Part shown: one piece after another, positions 1 to 8,824 of the stretch
Numbering within the stretch: the first letter of the stretch is position 1
Layout of the letters: each line of letters begins with the position of its first letter
Source of the DNA: Veillonella sp. VA137
GTDB taxonomy: Bacteria > Bacillota > Negativicutes > Veillonellales > Veillonellaceae
NCBI RefSeq assembly: GCF_003992015.1
Contig: NZ_RQVK01000009.1
Coordinates: 26,805-90,804 of the forward strand
Direction: 5' to 3'
Length of the DNA stretch: 64,000 nt
Notes under the pieces: model-generated
Databases searched by the model: none
Told to the model about the DNA's origin: nothing
What the model saw: only the letters and a program-made list of their open reading frames with translations
Position numbers and translations under genes: made by a program

Positions 1-63
1 AAAGTATATGCTAGGTTTGTTGTGATCATGCATTATGCATTTCACATAATACTAATTATAGGT

Positions 64-91
64 AAAGGACTGATACTCGTATCAGTCCTTT
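64..91. terminator. bidirectional intrinsic terminator
   Basis: A perfect inverted repeat pairs 64-76 with 79-91 and ends in a T-rich tract. A-rich and T-rich flanks let it work on either strand. It probably ends mscL transcription on the minus strand and any gene entering from the left. Positions 1-155 hold nothing else that I can recognise. Confidence 0.75.
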
Positions 92-155
92 CCTATTAGC
101 ATAATATAAAGTTAAAATTCAAAAAGATAGAGGCTGGTATTTGTTACATCTATCA

Positions 156-596
156 TTATTTGATAGCCAACTCGGCTGTGCAGTGTGGACAACGTGTAGC
201 ATCATCAGCAATCGCTTCACGGCAATAATCACATTTACGAACTTCCACCGGTGCTTCTGCAGGTGTAAATCGTTTGATTTGGCTGATGACAGTGAAAATA
301 CAAAGAGCAATGATAAGGAACTCAAACACTGTATTCAAGAAAAGACCATAGGCTATCATAGGGATACCAGCTGCTTTTGCTTCTGCAAAAGTAGTAGGAG
401 CAGCACCCGAAGTTAAAGGGATAAATAAATTTGAAAAGTCCACTCCACCTAATAATAAACCGATAGGAGGCATAACCACATCGTTTACCAAAGAGGTAAC
501 AATTTTACCAAAAGCCGCACCAATGATAACGCCGACTGCTAAATCTACTACATTTCCGCGCATAGCAAAGTCTTTAAAATCTTTAAAAAAGGTCAT
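156..596 (-). CDS. mscL: large-conductance mechanosensitive channel MscL with a C-terminal zinc ribbon
   Basis: This is a 146-residue MscL, the inner-membrane channel that opens under high membrane tension during osmotic downshock. The N-terminus ([20 protein letters not shown]) and TM1 at about 15-40 are typical, and TM2 spans about 80-105. The start at 596 is preferred over an in-frame ATG at 653 because a GGAG site lies just upstream and the protein then begins at the conserved amphipathic helix. The C-terminal tail is unusual. Instead of ending in the simple cytoplasmic helix bundle, it carries a CxxC-x10-CxxC zinc-ribbon pattern (Cys122, 125, 136, 139). The channel assignment is secure; the role of the ribbon is unknown. 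The gene is monocistronic between two terminators. Confidence 0.95.
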   Translation of the reverse strand: MTFFKDFKDFAMRGNVVDLAVGVIIGAAFGKIVTSLVNDVVMPPIGLLLGGVDFSNLFIPLTSGAAPTTFAEAKAAGIPMIAYGLFLNTVFEFLIIALCIFTVISQIKRFTPAEAPVEVRKCDYCREAIADDATRCPHCTAELAIK

Positions 597-720
597 ATTA
601 ATCTCCGTTTCAAAACTTACAAAATAAAAAACATAATCTATATTATAATACAAATATATCGAAAAAGATAGATATACAGTGTAAATAAAATGATTGAATA
701 CACAACGTTTTATAGATTGA

Positions 721-770
721 AAAAAGCTGTCATACCGTTAGACTCATAGGTCTAGGGATGACAGCTTTTT
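721..770. terminator. bidirectional terminator between deoR-type gene and mscL
   Basis: AAAAAGCTGTCAT at 721-733 pairs with ATGACAGCTTTTT at 758-770 around a 24-base loop. It sits five bases past the stop codon of the minus-strand DeoR gene. Confidence 0.8.
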
Positions 771-774
771 ATAA

Positions 775-1530
775 TTAACGATGATGATCAACTTCTTGAA
801 TATTTGCATAGTTCCGATATAATTCATTAGGTAATTTCGTAGTAATAATAGACGCTTTATCAATGGTGGCAAAGGTAACAGATGAAATGCGATCAAACTT
901 GGATGGATCTGCTAATACGAAGGCATTGTGACATTTTTGCAATGCTTTTTCTTTCACAGATGCATCAAGAGGATCTTCTGTAGTAAAGCCAGATTTAAAA
1001 CTAATACCATGGGTACTAAAGAACCCCTGGGTAAAGTTGTACGATTCCAATTGATTAAGGGCTACACTACCGACGATAGAAGACGAAATGGGATTGACAG
1101 TGCCACCTAATAAGATGACTTTCAAATGGCGTGATGCCAAATGGGTAGCATGATGAATACCGTTAGTCACAAAGGTTGCATTCGTGTGCTGTAAATAATG
1201 TAATACCATTTCAGTGGTACTGCCCGCATCAATGAAGATAAAACCAGAGGGACTGATTAATTCAGAGGCCGCTAAGGCAATAGATTCTTTCGCATCACGA
1301 TACATGACAGATTTAGGGAGCATATCTATATCCGTTGTGGTATGATCAATGGTGAGGCTCGCTGCACCACCATGAACCTTTTGCAAGAGACCTTTGTTGT
1401 GGAGATAGGCTAAATCTCTGCGTATTGTAGGCGCTGAAGAAGACAAGGCAGTGACCAGTTCGTGTACGGTCACCACACGATTTTGTTTCAAGCGTCGTAA
1501 AATAGCAGAATAACGTTCTTCAGGAAGCAT
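775..1530 (-). CDS. DeoR-family transcriptional regulator
   Basis: A 251-residue DeoR/GlpR-type repressor. Residues 1-60 form the winged helix-turn-helix, with the typical SAPTIRRDLAYL recognition helix followed by KVHGGA. The remainder is the DeoRC effector domain, in which the usual sugar-phosphate-binding features GSTTE and FVTNG are visible. Members normally sense phosphorylated sugars and repress an adjacent catabolic operon. Here no sugar operon is adjacent: it lies divergent to dapF and is followed by a terminator. The target is therefore unknown; it may be encoded elsewhere or the gene may be autoregulated. The start has a good site (GGAGGTGA) 7-8 bases upstream. Confidence 0.9.
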   Translation of the reverse strand: MLPEERYSAILRRLKQNRVVTVHELVTALSSSAPTIRRDLAYLHNKGLLQKVHGGAASLTIDHTTTDIDMLPKSVMYRDAKESIALAASELISPSGFIFIDAGSTTEMVLHYLQHTNATFVTNGIHHATHLASRHLKVILLGGTVNPISSSIVGSVALNQLESYNFTQGFFSTHGISFKSGFTTEDPLDASVKEKALQKCHNAFVLADPSKFDRISSVTFATIDKASIITTKLPNELYRNYANIQEVDHHR

Positions 1531-1696
1531 AGTAAAATCACCTCCAATATATGATTAACCTAATACTGCTTAGGAAAACGTACCTATTATTTTTCCTATA
1601 TTCATGGTAATATAAATGGCAAATAAATTATAGTAGTCTACGGTGGTTTTCATCAAAATGTATAAAAGTAAAGACTATATTTTGCGATAAATTTAA

Positions 1697-1715
1697 TATC
1701 CGCTCTGTGCGGATA
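1697..1715. promoter_or_regulatory. inverted repeat in the dapF leader
   Basis: TATCCGC (1697-1703) and GCGGATA (1709-1715) form a 7-bp palindrome with a 5-base spacer, 31 bases before dapF. It could be an operator or a small leader hairpin. It lacks a T-run, so it is not a terminator. Confidence 0.35.
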
Positions 1716-1746
1716 GGAATTATATACTATAAATGAGGAGATACGT

Positions 1747-2586
1747 ATGAAAATAACAAAAATGCATGGTTTAGGGAATGATTTTATCGTCTTCTTCGAT
1801 GATGGTGCAAGTCAGTTTGATGTGACAGATATGGCGCAACGCCTCTGCGATCGTCATACCGGTATTGGCGCAGATGGTCTTGTCATTGTCATGCCTTCTA
1901 AGGTAGCGGATGTGCGCATGCGCATTATTAATTCTGACGGCAGTGAAGCGGAAATGTGTGGTAATGGCATTCGATGCTTTGCGAAGTATGCCTACGACCG
2001 CAAGATTATCGATAAAGAAGTGTTTACGGTAGAAACGCTAGCAGGTATTATGACGCCAACGATTATTGCCGAAAATGGTGTGGCTAAACTGGTGAAAGTC
2101 AACATGGGGAAACCAACATTTCCTGCGAAGGATATTCCTATGGACGTAGAAACAGACAAAGTTATAGACTATACCATCGATGTAGATGGCACATCCTATG
2201 TGGTGAGTTCTGTACTGTTAGGAGTACCGCATACTGAAGTCTTTGTAGAGGATGTAACAACAGTTCCATTGACAGTGTTAGGGCCGAAGATTGAAAAGCA
2301 TCCTTTGTTCCCCAAAGGGACAAATGTGAACTTTGTGCAAGTGATGGATAAAAACACTGTGAAAGTCCGCACGTGGGAACGAGGTGCAGGAGCGACCTTA
2401 GCTTGTGGTACAGGCTCTTGTTCTAGTGCTGTGATGGCTCATGAAAAAGGACTTACTGGACGTTCTGTAGATGTGGAGTTATACCTTGGTACCTTACATA
2501 TCGATTATGATGAGGATGGAGCGGTGTATATGACAGGACCTGCTACAGAAGTGTTTAGCTTGGAATTAGAGGATGTAACTTGTTAG
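1747..2586 (+). CDS. dapF: diaminopimelate epimerase DapF
   Basis: Converts LL-diaminopimelate to the meso form, the last step before lysine and the peptidoglycan cross-linking residue. At 279 residues it has normal family length. Both catalytic cysteines are visible in their signatures: MCGNGIRCFAKYAY (about residue 72) and LACGTGSCSSAV (about 219). MHGLGNDFIV opens the protein, as is typical. A GAGGAG site precedes the ATG. It stands alone, with its own upstream region shared with the divergent DeoR regulator and a strong terminator after it. Meso-DAP is also the residue that would carry diamine-modified stem peptides in this group only indirectly, so no special link is claimed. Confidence 0.97.
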   Translation: MKITKMHGLGNDFIVFFDDGASQFDVTDMAQRLCDRHTGIGADGLVIVMPSKVADVRMRIINSDGSEAEMCGNGIRCFAKYAYDRKIIDKEVFTVETLAGIMTPTIIAENGVAKLVKVNMGKPTFPAKDIPMDVETDKVIDYTIDVDGTSYVVSSVLLGVPHTEVFVEDVTTVPLTVLGPKIEKHPLFPKGTNVNFVQVMDKNTVKVRTWERGAGATLACGTGSCSSAVMAHEKGLTGRSVDVELYLGTLHIDYDEDGAVYMTGPATEVFSLELEDVTC

Positions 2587-2730
2587 ATAAATGCTAACAT
2601 GTAGGAATGCCGAAGACGTATAAGCCCCTAAAATATAAATACTTAAGATATATCTGCATTTAAATGTAGGGGTAGCAATACACTGAGTTTCAAATGTAAA
2701 GAAAGTGGTAACAAAATAACTTCCAATATA

Positions 2731-2770
2731 AAAGAGGAACGTTGATCACATCGTATCAACGTTCCTCTTT
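2731..2770. terminator. bidirectional terminator between dapF and SLH gene
   Basis: A perfect 16-bp stem pairs AAAGAGGAACGTTGAT (2731-2746) with its complement at 2755-2770, around an 8-base loop and followed by a T-rich run. It serves the converging dapF and SLH genes. Confidence 0.85.
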
Positions 2771-2885
2771 CTTTATATACAATCATGAAAATATAAAAAT
2801 AAAAAATAATAGTATGGTTTTACATCAGATAAACTTTGTTGTAGTTAGCATTGACTGCTCTCGTGCATTACCAATTAACGTATAC

Positions 2886-4040
2886 CTATGAATTAGTTTT
2901 AAGCTGTATTTTTTTACCAAACTTTTTCACAAATGCTGTTTGTGCCGTAGCATGTAACTTGTCTACAGTTAGAATCAATCCATCTACATTTGGTGTTGGT
3001 GTGACAGCTAGGATGGTTCCTTGCGGTTCTAATTGGCGATACAAGTAAGCGGCATCGGTTTGTAAATTGTCAAAGTCACCTAAGCTATATGATCCAGTTG
3101 TAATGATGTGGTTATCTAAGAAGTATTTATCTTTAATGTAAGCCGTTTCGGCAGTAATGGCTTTCACATCACTGGAAGATGTAAAGGAAATAACTAATTT
3201 ACCATCACGCCAGAACATAGCACCACGGTTGTGGAAATCGTAATTCTCGCCAAATGTTTTCTTGATCAGAGCGCGTGCCGTTTCTTCCATTTGTTGTTGC
3301 TGAATTGTGTGCTGAATGGTAGTAGCTTCTTTAGAGAAGAGTAAACGATAGGTAATTTCAGCAGCTTCAGCACGTGTTACATACTTTTCAGGGTTAAACA
3401 AACCTGTTGTGCTGTAGTTAATAAATCCCAGTAAAGCTAATTCTCGTACAGATGACTGGGCCCAAGGGGCAATGAATTTTTGATCGCTAAAGTGAATTGT
3501 ATCTAATGCAGTGGGATCTTCCGTGTGGTACCCTTGGTAGTGTAAAAATTTATTGGCAACGACAGCAAACTCTTGGCGAGACATGTATTGCTCTGGCCGA
3601 TAGGTAGAGTCTCCATAGCCACTGATGATATTGGCCCTTGCTACACTTTCAATAGCCAAGGAAGACCAACGGTCAGAGGTGATGTCTGAGAAGGAGCTGG
3701 CTAGCATGATGGACGGAGTGTCACCAAGCATATTGCTAAATAAGGAGGCCGCTTCTTCACGAGAGAGTGGATCATTTGGTTTGAAAGCACCGTTACGATA
3801 GCCACTCATGAGCCCTTCTTTTGTCATTTTAGTAATTGATTCATAGGCCCAAAAGTGAGTGGGTACATCGGTAAAACGATATTTCTGTACACGATCAAAG
3901 GTAGAGGTGCTATTTGGCTGTGAATAGGTGTAGGCGCTAGGCCCCAGTGTTGTCGATGAGGGGAGCAAATTGATGGCCTCAGCATGTACGAATAATGCGG
4001 GCACGATAGTAAGTAATAGTGCTGTCGATATACGTTTCAT
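2886..4040 (-). CDS. exported protein with three SLH domains
   Basis: A 384-residue secreted or envelope protein. The start at 4040 (MKRIST) has a GGAGG site and gives a clean signal peptide of about 20 residues ending VHA. Three consecutive S-layer homology repeats follow (about residues 60-235). They begin FTDVPTHFWAYESI, FSDITSDRWSSLAI and FSDQKFIAPWAQSS, and each ends in the R(E/Q)E(A/F) or RAEAA region. The C-terminal ~150 residues (from about 250) match no domain I recognise. In Negativicutes SLH domains tether proteins to diamine-modified peptidoglycan. Unlike OmpM porins, no beta-barrel tail is evident here, so it is likely a periplasmic or cell-wall-bound accessory protein. It is monocistronic. 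Confidence 0.85.
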   Translation of the reverse strand: MKRISTALLLTIVPALFVHAEAINLLPSSTTLGPSAYTYSQPNSTSTFDRVQKYRFTDVPTHFWAYESITKMTKEGLMSGYRNGAFKPNDPLSREEAASLFSNMLGDTPSIMLASSFSDITSDRWSSLAIESVARANIISGYGDSTYRPEQYMSRQEFAVVANKFLHYQGYHTEDPTALDTIHFSDQKFIAPWAQSSVRELALLGFINYSTTGLFNPEKYVTRAEAAEITYRLLFSKEATTIQHTIQQQQMEETARALIKKTFGENYDFHNRGAMFWRDGKLVISFTSSSDVKAITAETAYIKDKYFLDNHIITTGSYSLGDFDNLQTDAAYLYRQLEPQGTILAVTPTPNVDGLILTVDKLHATAQTAFVKKFGKKIQLKTNS

Positions 4041-4567
4041 AATATGCCTCCAAAAACAGAGAAGTGAGTTGTGTTTTGTTATGTTTATCATACCATATTT
4101 GAAAGATTGACTCCATGTGAAAAGAGTGATATTTATCAATGAATTTGCTGTAGAGAAAATTGAATTATAGAGCAATAGTTATCTCTTTCATGAGTTTTGG
4201 TTATAACACTAATTTTAAGTAGGAATTAGAGATTGAAAAGACATGTGTGTTTTAATAGAAGATTTGATATGTATTAAAATACATAAAAATTATACAAGCC
4301 TTGATGCTATAAGGCTTGATAAGACTAGGGAAAACATGTGATTTTTGGTACAAATCGACTGATTGATAATGACTAGCAAAATGGTATAAAAATGGGGTCT
4401 TGCTAATATTGCAAGTCTTTTGTAATTACAGAAAAATTACTATATAATAAAATCATCAAAAAAACTATTTAGAATCTACCGTTCTAATAGTACATAGATG
4501 GAAAACGATTGTTGCATTTTGCCAATCAAGTGATAGTAGTTTACTTTAAAGTTGAGGATGTGAAAAA
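4041..4567. other. 527-bp intergenic region between divergent SLH and lut genes
   Basis: No coding sequence is seen. It holds the presumed SLH promoter on the minus strand, a hairpin CAAGCCTT (4295-4302) with AAGGCTTG (4311-4318) lacking a clear T-run, and the lut promoter at 4420-4448. A second small stem, TTAGAA/TTCTAA, lies near 4469-4486 in the lut leader. Confidence 0.5.
4420..4448 (+). promoter_or_regulatory. sigma-A promoter of lutABC with palindromic operator
   Basis: TTGTAA (4420-4425), a 17-base spacer and TATAAT (4443-4448) form a good promoter. The palindrome TGTAATTACA (4421-4430) overlaps the -35 box. Such short symmetric sites suit GntR/FadR-type regulators, which control lactate genes in other bacteria. 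The regulator is not in the window. Confidence 0.6.
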
Positions 4568-5305
4568 ATGAAAATTCATTTATTCCAACAATGTTTGATT
4601 GATATGTTCTACCCTCATGTAGGCATGGCAGGCGTAAAGGTTCTTGAAAACCTTGGCTGCGAATTAACAGTTCCTAAAAAGCAAGTGTGCTGTGGTCAGA
4701 TGTTTGTTAACTCTGGTTACAACGAAGCTGCTAAAGGAGCTATCAAAAATACAATTGAACAATTTGAGAATGCTGACTATGTAGTGAGCATGTCTGGCTC
4801 TTGTGCGTTCGCGATTCGCGACGAATATCATCATATTTTAAAAGATGAACCAGAATGGTTAGCACGAGCTGAAAGATTGAGCTCAAAAATTTATGAGTTC
4901 ACACAATTCATCGTTGACGTGTTGGGAGTAACTGATGTGGGTGCTCGCTTTAATGATAAAGTGACATACCATAAATCTTGTCACGTAACACGTTTGATGG
5001 GAATCAAAGAACAACCTATGAAACTGTTAGCAGGCATTCAAGGTTTAGAATACTTACCATTGCATCGTGCAGAACGTTGCTGTGGATTTGGTGGTACTTT
5101 CACAGTAAAAAATCCTGAAATTTCCGCTGTTATGACACGAGAAAAAGCGTTGAATATCGCTGATTCTGGTGCTAACATTGTAGCAGGTTCTGATATGGCT
5201 TGCTTGATGAATATTGAAGGTATGTTAGATCGACTTTACAAAGAAGGCGAAATTGATCGCCATATCCGTGTAATGCACATAGCGGAATTGTTGAATAGTC
5301 GATAG
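4568..5305 (+). CDS. lutA: lactate utilisation protein LutA, cysteine-rich (Fe-S) subunit
   Basis: First gene of a LutABC complex that oxidises L-lactate to pyruvate. The 245-residue product has the two CCG domains of the GlpC/HdrB-like family: CCGQMF near residue 41 and CCGFGG near residue 171. Each is paired with an upstream cysteine-containing segment (FQQC, HKSC). These domains bind Fe-S clusters and pass electrons onward. Length and order match Bacillus LutA (YvfV). Eleven bases separate it from lutB, which has its own GGAGG site, so all three genes form one operon. In a lactate fermenter this operon is central carbon metabolism, not an accessory route. Confidence 0.95.
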   Translation: MKIHLFQQCLIDMFYPHVGMAGVKVLENLGCELTVPKKQVCCGQMFVNSGYNEAAKGAIKNTIEQFENADYVVSMSGSCAFAIRDEYHHILKDEPEWLARAERLSSKIYEFTQFIVDVLGVTDVGARFNDKVTYHKSCHVTRLMGIKEQPMKLLAGIQGLEYLPLHRAERCCGFGGTFTVKNPEISAVMTREKALNIADSGANIVAGSDMACLMNIEGMLDRLYKEGEIDRHIRVMHIAELLNSR

Positions 5306-5316
5306 GAGGAGTCACC

Positions 5317-6762
5317 ATGAGTAATATTGTGTACGATAAACGCCCGTTTAAGACACGCGTTAATGATGTGCTTGCTAATGACTTCAAAGTAAAAGCCATT
5401 CAAACAGCACAGGATGTATTCTATGAAAAACGTAAAGCTGTAGTAGATCAAGTAGCAGAATGGGAAGATTTCCGTGATGAAGCCGCTGATTTGCGTGACC
5501 ATGTATTGGCTAATTTGGATTACTATTTGAATCAATTTGCTGAAAATGCTGAAAAAGCTGGTGCTCATGTACACTTTGCAGCAGATGATAAAGAAGCAAC
5601 GGCCATTTGCATGGAAGTACTTCGTGCAAAAGAAGCAAAAATGGTTGTTAAATCCAAAACCATGGTATCTGAAGAAATCGGATTGAACCACGAATTAATT
5701 GAAGCGGGTATCGAAGTAAACGAAACTGACTTGGCAGAATTTATTTTGCAAACAGCTGACTTTGATCCTCCATCCCATATCGTAGTACCTGCATTGCATT
5801 TTGAACGTAACCGTATTCGTGATACATTTGCGAAAAAATTAGGTTATGAAGGCACTGAAAATCCAGAAGAAATGACTCGTTTCGTACGTCGCTATATTCG
5901 CGATCGTTTCTTACGTGCAGACGTAGGTTTCACTGGTTGTAACTTCGGTGTAGCTGAAACTGGTACTATTACTATCGTATCTAATGAAGGTAATGGTCGT
6001 ATGGCAAGCTCCATGCCTAAAACGCAAATTGCATTGATGGGTATGGAACGTTTGGTGCCTAACTTCGCATCTTTAGATGTGATGATGGAAATGTTGATTC
6101 GTTCCTCTGTAGGCGCTAAAATTTCCAACTACTTCTCCATGATTACAGGTCCTGCTCGTGAAGGGGAAGCAGACGGTCCAGAAGAATTACACATCATCAT
6201 CATTGATAACCGTCGTTCTGGTATTTTAGGTGGCGATTTTGAAGAAATGTTACGTTGTATCCGTTGTGGTGCATGTATGAACATTTGCCCTGTATATCGT
6301 CACATTACAGGTCATGGTTATGGCTCTATCTATCCAGGTCCAATGGGTGCTGTATTAACTCCGCTATTGGTTGGTTATGAAGAAGCTGGCGATCTTCCTT
6401 ACGCGTCCACATTGTGCGGCGAATGTTGGGAGCACTGCCCAGTTAAGATTCCATTGCATGAATTATTATTGAAACATCGTCAAGTGATTGCAGATAAATT
6501 ACAAATGCGTCCAGCTATTGAACGCAGCATCTTCCATACAGTGGCAGGTGTATTTGCGAACTCCTTCTTGTTCGATATGGGTACTAAAATGGGTGCTATC
6601 GGCATGAAATTAATGAGTAACAATGGCCATATGGCAGATTGGACAAAAGTATTACCAGTAGTTGGTGGCTGGGTGAAAGCAAAAGACATGGGCTTGCTCA
6701 AAATGAGTAAATTCCGTGATGAATATGCAAAACACGTAGCACAAAAGGGAAAGGAGAAATAA
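5317..6762 (+). CDS. lutB: lactate utilisation Fe-S protein LutB
   Basis: The 481-residue subunit carries an N-terminal LUD domain and two ferredoxin-type clusters. CIRCGACMNICPVY lies near residues 313-326 and CGECWEHCPVKIP near 366-378. The cysteine spacing is that of bacterial-type 4Fe-4S motifs, with the HGYGSIYPGP segment between them that is typical of LutB/YkgF. A conserved C-terminal region follows. It is expected to take electrons from lactate and transfer them through LutA to quinone or another carrier. It begins 11 bases after lutA and ends one base before lutC, consistent with strict co-translation. Confidence 0.96.
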   Translation: MSNIVYDKRPFKTRVNDVLANDFKVKAIQTAQDVFYEKRKAVVDQVAEWEDFRDEAADLRDHVLANLDYYLNQFAENAEKAGAHVHFAADDKEATAICMEVLRAKEAKMVVKSKTMVSEEIGLNHELIEAGIEVNETDLAEFILQTADFDPPSHIVVPALHFERNRIRDTFAKKLGYEGTENPEEMTRFVRRYIRDRFLRADVGFTGCNFGVAETGTITIVSNEGNGRMASSMPKTQIALMGMERLVPNFASLDVMMEMLIRSSVGAKISNYFSMITGPAREGEADGPEELHIIIIDNRRSGILGGDFEEMLRCIRCGACMNICPVYRHITGHGYGSIYPGPMGAVLTPLLVGYEEAGDLPYASTLCGECWEHCPVKIPLHELLLKHRQVIADKLQMRPAIERSIFHTVAGVFANSFLFDMGTKMGAIGMKLMSNNGHMADWTKVLPVVGGWVKAKDMGLLKMSKFRDEYAKHVAQKGKEK

Positions 6763-6763
6763 A

Positions 6764-7474
6764 ATGGATCAAGCAAAAAAACAAGCCTTTTTAGGTCGCC
6801 TATCTCGTGCGTTAGGCCGTGACTCAATTCCTACATCTGTAACACCTTTTGATTTTTCAAAAGGACCTCAAGAAACTATGTATTCTGACCTTAGTCATGA
6901 GCAAGTAGTAGAGATGTTTAAAACAGAAGCAGAACGTTTAGGTACTAAACTTATCGAAGTAGAAGAGTCTCAACTAGCTCAAGCATTAGTGGATGAAATT
7001 ATTGTTCGTGGTGGCGGCAGCGTTGTGTACCCTAAATCTGCAGAAGTAGAAAACTATGGATTAGAAGCAGCTTTCAAACAATTGGGTGAAGACCAAGCAA
7101 CATTCTATCAATGGGATGCTACGAAAGGTCGTGAAGCGAATATCAATGTGGCGAAGGATTCTAACATTGGTATTACATTCCCAATTTTGGGTATTGCGGA
7201 AACAGCAACAGTAATCCAACCAAGTACAGAAGAATCTGGTCGTTCCCTAGGGTTATTGCCATTGACTCATATCTCTGTATTACGTACTGAAAATATTCAT
7301 CCACGTATGACACAAACGATGGCAGAATTAGCGAAGATCTATCGCAATGATCCAGCTAAGTTCCCTACCAATGTAGTTCACATCTCTGGTCCATCTAACA
7401 CAGCGGATATCGAATTAGTTCGTGTCGTAGGTGTTCATGGTCCAATCAATGTAACATTCATCTTAGTTAAATAA
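6764..7474 (+). CDS. lutC: lactate utilisation protein LutC (LUD domain)
   Basis: The third subunit, 236 residues, consists of a single LUD domain. Features typical of LutC/YkgG are the conserved GITFPILGIAETATV segment and the C-terminal GPSNTADIELVRVVGVHGP stretch. The ATG lies one base past the lutB stop, with AAGGAGAAAT as ribosome site inside the lutB 3' end. A strong terminator closes the operon. In Bacillus all three Lut proteins are needed for growth on lactate; the same dependence is inferred here. Confidence 0.95.
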   Translation: MDQAKKQAFLGRLSRALGRDSIPTSVTPFDFSKGPQETMYSDLSHEQVVEMFKTEAERLGTKLIEVEESQLAQALVDEIIVRGGGSVVYPKSAEVENYGLEAAFKQLGEDQATFYQWDATKGREANINVAKDSNIGITFPILGIAETATVIQPSTEESGRSLGLLPLTHISVLRTENIHPRMTQTMAELAKIYRNDPAKFPTNVVHISGPSNTADIELVRVVGVHGPINVTFILVK

Positions 7475-7499
7475 GAGATATAGTTCATAAACAATTAGG

Positions 7500-7541
7500 A
7501 TATAGGGTAGTTGATAGGTATATCAACTATCCTATATTTTT
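7500..7541 (+). terminator. terminator of lutABC
   Basis: A 17-bp stem with one G-U pair (7500-7516 with 7521-7537), a GGTA loop and a T-run. Confidence 0.85.
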
Positions 7542-7628
7542 GGTTCTAGAAGTTTTTTGTTACGTGTTGGTGACAGCAAGTGTTTCTATACTAAATATGG
7601 AGTGTCCGTGTCATAACAGATAGTATAT

Positions 7629-7697
7629 TTGACAAAAGACCTTTTTTTCGTATACTTAAAGATAATATATTGACAAGTTTAGTTTTATAGCTATCAT
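7629..7697 (+). promoter_or_regulatory. two tandem promoters for mscS-like gene
   Basis: TTGACA (7629-7634) with TATACT (7651-7656) at 16 bases, then TTGACA (7670-7675) with TATCAT (7692-7697) at 16 bases. Both have perfect -35 boxes. The 302-bp gap between lutC and the channel gene otherwise contains only the lut terminator. Confidence 0.6.
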
Positions 7698-7776
7698 AGA
7701 ATGTAATTGTATGTGGATTAGCTATTATATACTGTACGTTAGTTATAGCAACATAGTTATAGGAAAGGAATAATGT

Positions 7777-8655
7777 ATGTTATTAGCAGAAGAAAAAGTT
7801 GCTACAGCCACAGCGGCAGGCGCTGAAAAGGTAGCAGAGCATGTAGAGGAAAGTATTTCCTTTGTCAATCATGTGCAATCCTTATTACTGGAATATTTAC
7901 CTAGTATTATTTTGGCCATCATCGTGTTGATTATAGGCCGCTATATCGCTCTATTTGTAAGACGTCTATCAGTACAATTGATGAGTCGCACCGGTTATGA
8001 TCAAACGGTGCGCAGCTTTGCGTCTCAAATTATTTACTACACTATTTTGTCTGTAGTCGTGCTGTCAGCTTTGTCCTTAGTGGGGTTTCCGACAAATAAC
8101 TTCTTGGCGGCTTTTGGTGCCTTCGGTATCGCCATTGGCTTGGCATTACAAAATAACATGTCCAACTTAGCATCGGGATTGATTATCTTGGCGTTTAAAC
8201 CGTTTAAAGCTGGGGATTGGATTTCTGTGAATGGTGTGGAAGGCTCTGTGAAATCCATCCATCTTATTAATACCGCCATTGCGACGAAAGAAAATCGTAT
8301 TGTCTTCATCCCGAATTCGGCCATTACGTCCAATAACTTAATGAATAGTAACTATGAAGAAACAAGATATATTACATTTGTGTTTGGTATTAACTATAAT
8401 GCAGACCATCATCGTGCTATTGAGATTATCAAAGAAATTTTACTGAGCACAGGTAAGGTTCATAATATGGATACTTTAGAAATTGGTATCAAAGAGTTTG
8501 GTGATAGCTCTGTGAACATTGTGGCCTATCCTTTAATTAATGCTAGTGATTTTAGAGAAGTCTATTATGGTGTTATGTCCGATGTGAAAGATCGTTTTGA
8601 TGCAGAAGGTATCGATATTCCCTATCCACAACGTGTGGTACATATGGCTAACTAA
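7777..8655 (+). CDS. small-conductance mechanosensitive channel, MscS family
   Basis: A 292-residue inner-membrane channel of MscS/YnaI type. An N-terminal soluble or periplasmic segment of about 35 residues precedes TM1 (about 38-58), TM2 and the pore helix TM3. The pore helix carries the glycine/alanine-rich FGAFGIAIGLALQNNMSNLASG stretch, split here by position 110-131. The beta domain (FKAGDWISVNGVEGSVKSI) and the C-terminal alpha/beta domain are complete. It releases solutes during hypo-osmotic stress and complements mscL. An AGGAAAGG site precedes the start. No clear terminator follows, and 169 bases separate it from the next gene. Confidence 0.93.
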   Translation: MLLAEEKVATATAAGAEKVAEHVEESISFVNHVQSLLLEYLPSIILAIIVLIIGRYIALFVRRLSVQLMSRTGYDQTVRSFASQIIYYTILSVVVLSALSLVGFPTNNFLAAFGAFGIAIGLALQNNMSNLASGLIILAFKPFKAGDWISVNGVEGSVKSIHLINTAIATKENRIVFIPNSAITSNNLMNSNYEETRYITFVFGINYNADHHRAIEIIKEILLSTGKVHNMDTLEIGIKEFGDSSVNIVAYPLINASDFREVYYGVMSDVKDRFDAEGIDIPYPQRVVHMAN

Positions 8656-8824
8656 TAGCCTAAGAGAATCCTATTTCGTACCCGCAAGATATAGGTGGGT
8701 AAGGAATATCCAGGGGCAATGCTATTCCATGCCTATCATGTATGGTACATATGGTAAATAATACTCTAAGACGATGGCATACTTGTTTGCGTCGATTCAT
8801 ACTCAATGAAGAGGAGGTAATCCT

